Assembly: GCF_003253745.1 (NCBI RefSeq) | Contig: NZ_MZXV01000013.1 | Location: 620,001-684,000, forward strand | Origin: Mesorhizobium kowhaii | GTDB lineage: Bacteria; Pseudomonadota; Alphaproteobacteria; Rhizobiales; Rhizobiaceae | DNA length: 64,000 nt | Direction of reading: 5' to 3' | Part shown: in pieces, positions 60,683 through 64,000 of the stretch | Layout of the letters: each line of letters opens with the position of its first letter | Numbering within the stretch: the first letter of the stretch is position 1 | Notes under the pieces: model-generated | The model's input: the letters and a program-made list of their open reading frames with translations, nothing else | What the model was told of the DNA's origin: nothing | The model's database searches: none | Program-made: the position numbers and the translations under genes

Positions 60683-60726
60683 GGACGCGGCGTTCGCGAC
60701 CTTTGCGCGGATTTGCGCTGAGGGGA
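60683..60726 (+). repeat. direct repeat, 44 bases, copy B
   Basis: Partner of 58036-58079, with three differences, on the same strand; downstream of the MDR gene. Confidence 0.6.
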
Positions 60727-60808
60727 CAAGAACGAGCGGAGAGCTTGCCTTGGCGTCGACGTTAATCGACGGCCGGTCCTCCGGCCGCCGCGTCCACCGC
60801 TGCAGCTA

Positions 60809-60865
60809 TTTGTTTCTACGCAATTCCGGACGGAAAGCCGCTGCCCACTTTTCCTGGAATTGCTT
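60809..60865. repeat. dispersed palindromic repeat, family 2, copy 2 (inverted)
   Basis: Contains GCAATTCCGGACGG and TTTTCCTGGAATTGC; read on the minus strand it matches 52444-52500 apart from a changed centre. Its last base is the first base of the AHSA1 gene's stop codon, so it starts right at the end of that gene. Confidence 0.7.
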
Positions 60866-61308
60866 TATTGATTGATCTCGGGCTCGACGAGCCTTGCCAG
60901 GTTTCTGAGCGACTCCTGCCAGCCGAGATAGCAGGCTTCGACCGGGATGACGTCCGGAATGCCGGCCTGGGTGATGTCAACCTCGGTGCCGATCGACACC
61001 TTTTTCAAGATCACCGTCACCTGGATTTCGCCGGTCAGGTTGGGATCGTCGAACCTGTCGGTGTAGCGCAGGCGCTCGGCCGGAACGAGTTCGAGATACT
61101 CGCCGCCGAAGGAATGGCCGTCGCCGGTCGTGAAATTGCGGAAAGACATCTTGAACGAGCCGCCGACCTTTGCCTCGAGATGATGAACCGTGCAGGTGAA
61201 GCCGTTCGGCGGAAGCCACTTCGCCAGCGCGTCCGCTTCAACGAAGGCGCGATAGACTTTCTCCGGGCTGGTCGTCAGGACGCGATGCAAGCGTACGGTG
61301 CCGGGCAT
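60865..61308 (-). CDS. SRPBCC/AHSA1-like domain protein
   Basis: 147 residues. Typical AHSA1/START-like features: TVRLHRVLTTSPEKVYRAFVEADALAKWLPP at the N-terminus, then HHLEAKVGGSFKMSFRNF, GGEYLELVPAERLRYTDRFDD and a C-terminal helix GWQESLRNLARLVEPE. Single gene on the minus strand. The fold binds hydrophobic ligands; the biological role is unknown. Confidence 0.88.
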   Translation of the reverse strand: MPGTVRLHRVLTTSPEKVYRAFVEADALAKWLPPNGFTCTVHHLEAKVGGSFKMSFRNFTTGDGHSFGGEYLELVPAERLRYTDRFDDPNLTGEIQVTVILKKVSIGTEVDITQAGIPDVIPVEACYLGWQESLRNLARLVEPEINQ

Positions 61309-61567
61309 ATCCTATATCCTTTCATGATGCCTATTCGATGCCCCAAGGACGAACGGGGCTTGGCCAGTCCGACACAGGCTATCAGATTTTTGAGGGCCCG
61401 GCCGCAAGCCTGCCCGACTGGCGCAGGCCTTGGCGTGCGCCAGTTCAGGTTGATTGGGACTCGATTTTGCGGCGCCTGGCCTAATCGCTGCAAATGAGGA
61501 ACCGGATAGCCATTATGAGGAGACTGTTTATAACGGTCGCTGAGATCGCGATGACCAAGGGGAGACG
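61309..61567. promoter_or_regulatory. divergent promoter region (AHSA1 gene / molybdenum hydroxylase operon)
   Basis: 259 bases between divergent genes. It must contain the promoter of the hydroxylase operon; the last part is richer in A/T (GAGACTGTTTATAACGG near 61520), and GGGGAGA stands before the ATG at 61568. No clear operator is seen. Confidence 0.4.
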
Positions 61568-62428
61568 ATGCGCTACATACGTCCGCTTTCAATCGAAGAT
61601 GCCGTTGGCCAGCTGGCCGGGTCGGCCGGTACGGCCGCCATTCTCGCCGGGGGCAGTGACCTGCTGGTGAGGATGAAGGGCGGCTTTGTCGAACCCGACC
61701 TGATCGTCGACATCAAGGCGATCGAGGGCTTGAGCGAGATCAGGGAAACGGCCGACGGCTTCAGCATCGGTGCCGCGGTCCCCTGCGCCGTCCTGGGAGA
61801 GAGCGCTGCCCTGAAGAAGGCATGGCCCGGCGTCGTCGAAGCCGCCAAGCTGATCGGCTCGAAGCAGGTGCAGGGGCGCTGCACAATCACCGGCAATCTC
61901 TGCAACGCCTCGCCGGCTGCCGACAGCGTGCCGGCGCTGGTCGCGGCCGGCGCCAGGGCATCGGTCGTCGGGCCGGCGGGCAGGCGCACGATTCCCGTGG
62001 AGAGCGTACCGACCGGGCCGGGCAAGACGTCCTTGGCCAAAGGCGAGATCATCGAGGCGATCCTGCTCGACAAGCGCCCGCCGCGCTCGGGCGATGCGTA
62101 TCTGCGTTTCATTCCACGTACCGAGATGGATATCGCGGTGGTCAGCGCCGGCGTGAATTTGACGCTCGATGAGAGCGGTGTCGTCATAGCGGCCCGCGTG
62201 GCTATCGGCGCCGCGGCGCCGACGGTGCTTCTGGTTGAGGAAGCCGCGCAGGTTCTCATCGGCTCCAAGCTTGACGAAGCCGCGCTTGAGAGGCTCGCCA
62301 AGGTCTGCTCGGGGGCTTGCCGTCCCATCGACGACAAGCGGGGCACCGTCGAGTTCAGAAGGAAGGTTGCGGGTGTGCTGGCCAAGCGGGCCGCCACTTC
62401 AGCCTATGCGCGTGCAGGAGGCAAATGA
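61568..62428 (+). CDS. molybdenum hydroxylase FAD-binding subunit (CoxM type)
   Basis: 286 residues, the usual size of the medium subunit. FAD-binding motifs: AILAGGSDLLVRMKGG near residue 28 and the IGSKQVQGRCTITGNLCNASPAADSVPALVA stretch, the TIGGN-like loop. The C-terminal CO-dehydrogenase flavoprotein domain follows (VAIGAAAPTVLLVEEAA). Transfers electrons from the Fe-S subunit to the acceptor. The stop overlaps the next start region. Genes are in order M-S-L. Confidence 0.92.
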   Translation: MRYIRPLSIEDAVGQLAGSAGTAAILAGGSDLLVRMKGGFVEPDLIVDIKAIEGLSEIRETADGFSIGAAVPCAVLGESAALKKAWPGVVEAAKLIGSKQVQGRCTITGNLCNASPAADSVPALVAAGARASVVGPAGRRTIPVESVPTGPGKTSLAKGEIIEAILLDKRPPRSGDAYLRFIPRTEMDIAVVSAGVNLTLDESGVVIAARVAIGAAAPTVLLVEEAAQVLIGSKLDEAALERLAKVCSGACRPIDDKRGTVEFRRKVAGVLAKRAATSAYARAGGK

Positions 62429-62904
62429 TGGCTGGTGTAGCAGTCTCAACCACAATCAATGGCGACCACGTCGAGTACCTTTGCCAGCCGGACGAGACGC
62501 TGCTCGATGTCCTGCGCGATCGCCTGGGGCTGACGGGCGCCAAGGAAGGCTGCGGCACCGGCGACTGCGGCGCCTGCAGCATCATCCTCGACGACCGGCT
62601 GGTGTGCTCGTGCCTGGTGCTCGGCGCGGAAGCTGAAGGCCGGCGCGTCGAGACCATCGAGGGCATGGCGCATGGCGACAAATTGCATCCGCTGCAGCAG
62701 AAATTCCTCGAGCATGCGGCGCTGCAATGCGGCATCTGCACGCCCGGCTTCCTGATTGCGGCCAAGGACCTTTTGGCCAAGAACCCCGACCCGACCGAGG
62801 AGGAAATCCGCTTCGGCCTCGCCGGCAACCTCTGCCGCTGCACCGGCTACGACAAGATCGTGCGTGCCGTCCAGGACGCCGCCAGCGTGATGAAGGGAGC
62901 CTGA
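62428..62904 (+). CDS. molybdenum hydroxylase [2Fe-2S] subunit (CoxS type)
   Basis: 158 residues with both clusters: plant-ferredoxin type C42-x4-C47-x2-C50 with C62, and the helical type C101-x2-C104 with C136-x-C138 (CGICTPGFLIAAKDLL and GNLCRCTGY). ATG 62428 has AGGAGG six bases upstream; ATG 62425 is possible. It conducts electrons between the molybdenum site and FAD. Confidence 0.94.
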   Translation: MAGVAVSTTINGDHVEYLCQPDETLLDVLRDRLGLTGAKEGCGTGDCGACSIILDDRLVCSCLVLGAEAEGRRVETIEGMAHGDKLHPLQQKFLEHAALQCGICTPGFLIAAKDLLAKNPDPTEEEIRFGLAGNLCRCTGYDKIVRAVQDAASVMKGA

Positions 62905-62905
62905 G

Positions 62906-64000
62906 ATGAATTTCGATCCGCGTTTTTCGGGGCGTAAATTCACATCCGTCGGCACGCGCCCGATCCGTCCCGACGGCGTCGACAAGGTCACGGGCCGCGC
63001 CCGCTACGGCGCCGACTTCAACATGGCCGGCCAACTGGTCGGGCGTGTTCTGCGCAGCCCGCATGCGCACGCAAAAATCAGGAAGATCGACACCTCGAAG
63101 GCGGAGAAGCTCCCCGGCGTCAAGGCGGTGATCACCGCTGCCGACCTGCCGGACCTCACCGATGGCGATGCCGCCATGTACGACGTCCTCGACAATTGCA
63201 TGGCGCGCGGCAAGGCGCTCTATGACGGCCATGCGGTGGCCGCGGTCGCAGCCGTCGACGCCCGCACGGCGAGGCAGGCGCTGAAGCTGATCGAGGTCGA
63301 CTACGAGTTGTTGCCGCATGTCACCGATGTCGACGAGGCGATGAAGCACTCCGCGCCTCTCATCAACGACGCCATCTTCACCGAAGGGCTTGAGGAAAAG
63401 CCGGTAAAACCCTCCAACGTCACCAAGCGCAGCCAGTTTGGCCATGGCGATGTCCATCAGGGTTTCGGGCACGCCGATTTCATCGTCGAGCGCTCCTTCA
63501 AGACCGAGCAGACGCACCAGGGCTATATCGAGCCGCATGCCTGCGTGGCGAGCGTCAGCTCCGACGGCACCGCAGACCTCTGGGTCTGCACGCAGGGGCA
63601 TTTCGTCTACCGCCAGCACTGCGCGCAGCTGCTTGGCATGGAAGCCTCGAAGCTGCGCGTCACCTCCTCGGAGATCGGCGGCGGCTTCGGTGGCAAGACC
63701 CATGTCTGGGCCGAGCCGGTGGCGCTGGCGCTGTCGCGCAAGGCCGGACGGCCGGTGAAGCTGGTGATGACCCGCGACGAGGTGTTCCGCGCCTCGGGCC
63801 CGACCAGCGCCACCTCGGTCGACGTGAGGATCGGCGCCCGCAAGGACGGCACCATCACCGCCGCCGAAGCGACGCTGCGCTATAGCTGCGGCCCGTATGC
63901 CGGCTCCTGGGCCGAGATCGGCGCCATGACGGCGTTCGCCTGCTACAGGCTCGATAACGTCAAGACGGTCGGCTACGAAGTGCTGGTCAACCGGCCGAAG
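62906..64000 (+). CDS. molybdenum hydroxylase catalytic subunit (CoxL/XdhB type), 3' truncated by window edge
   Basis: The first 365 residues are in the window. The aldehyde oxidase/xanthine dehydrogenase a/b hammerhead domain (DKVTGRARYGADF, LRSPHAHAKIRKIDTS) and the start of the molybdopterin-binding domain (EQTHQGYIEPHACVAS, TSSEIGGGFGGKTHVWAEPVALALS, KLVMTRDEVFRASGPT) are clear. The active-site loop that tells CO dehydrogenase from xanthine/aldehyde oxidase types lies beyond the edge, so the substrate is undetermined. It starts one base after the CoxS stop. Confidence 0.93.
   Translation, partial: MNFDPRFSGRKFTSVGTRPIRPDGVDKVTGRARYGADFNMAGQLVGRVLRSPHAHAKIRKIDTSKAEKLPGVKAVITAADLPDLTDGDAAMYDVLDNCMARGKALYDGHAVAAVAAVDARTARQALKLIEVDYELLPHVTDVDEAMKHSAPLINDAIFTEGLEEKPVKPSNVTKRSQFGHGDVHQGFGHADFIVERSFKTEQTHQGYIEPHACVASVSSDGTADLWVCTQGHFVYRQHCAQLLGMEASKLRVTSSEIGGGFGGKTHVWAEPVALALSRKAGRPVKLVMTRDEVFRASGPTSATSVDVRIGARKDGTITAAEATLRYSCGPYAGSWAEIGAMTAFACYRLDNVKTVGYEVLVNRPK

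Overview
The window is high-GC, gene-dense DNA that reads as a chromosome segment of an alphaproteobacterium of the order Rhizobiales, most likely Mesorhizobium or a close relative. This is judged from protein style, the abundance of ABC uptake systems, overlapping ATGA gene junctions and small palindromic repeats. No rRNA, tRNA, CRISPR array, phage or intact insertion sequence was seen.

Layout. (1) 1-7058: assimilatory nitrate/nitrite module on the + strand: remnant of a nitrate-binding protein gene, NarK-type transporter, nirB, nirD, nasA. A palindromic repeat sits in frame inside nasA. (2) 7200-13943: orphan BrnA-type antitoxin, then a minus-strand operon of a cupin/HTH regulator with a palindromic operator, a PotDBCA-type polyamine/opine importer, a PuuB-like amine oxidase and a cupin protein. 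(3) 14103-17857: two-gene heterodimeric ABC exporter with one degenerate ATP site. (4) 18157-23746: copper/metal island with an exported cupin protein, two tandem DUF411 proteins, a multicopper oxidase and small Met/Cys-rich or membrane proteins, followed by a membrane methyltransferase divergent from a TetR regulator. (5) 23866-31607: a fused DppDF ATPase divergent from a flavin monooxygenase, a double-DUF427 protein, a peptide-type binding protein and two permeases. (6) 31857-41412: amino-sugar module with a Dpp-type importer, GNAT protein, GH20 hexosaminidase and ROK repressor; matching palindromes lie at both ends. (7) 41696-51764: second flavin monooxygenase, ThuA-like protein and aldehyde dehydrogenase, then an amidase, a small secreted protein, a Gfo/Idh/MocA dehydrogenase and a ribose-type sugar importer. 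(8) 52251-61308: accessory redox genes: SDR plus ECF sigma factor, LysR with two aldo/keto reductases, TetR with SDR and quinone-reductase-like protein, and an AHSA1 protein, with pseudogene debris and repeats. (9) 61568-64000: molybdenum hydroxylase genes (CoxM/CoxS/CoxL type), the last cut by the window edge.

Most modules are self-contained catabolic units: importer, one or two enzymes, and a local regulator with a readable operator. The strongest unexplained signal is a family of four ~130-144 bp palindromic elements (40001, 44928, 47592, 48837). Their stems keep pairing through compensatory base changes, and three sit exactly between convergent genes. The best candidates for an undescribed metabolic system are the monooxygenase-DUF427-peptide importer operon (region 5) and the monooxygenase-ThuA-dehydrogenase-amidase group (region 7). 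All functional statements come from reading the sequence; no database search was possible.
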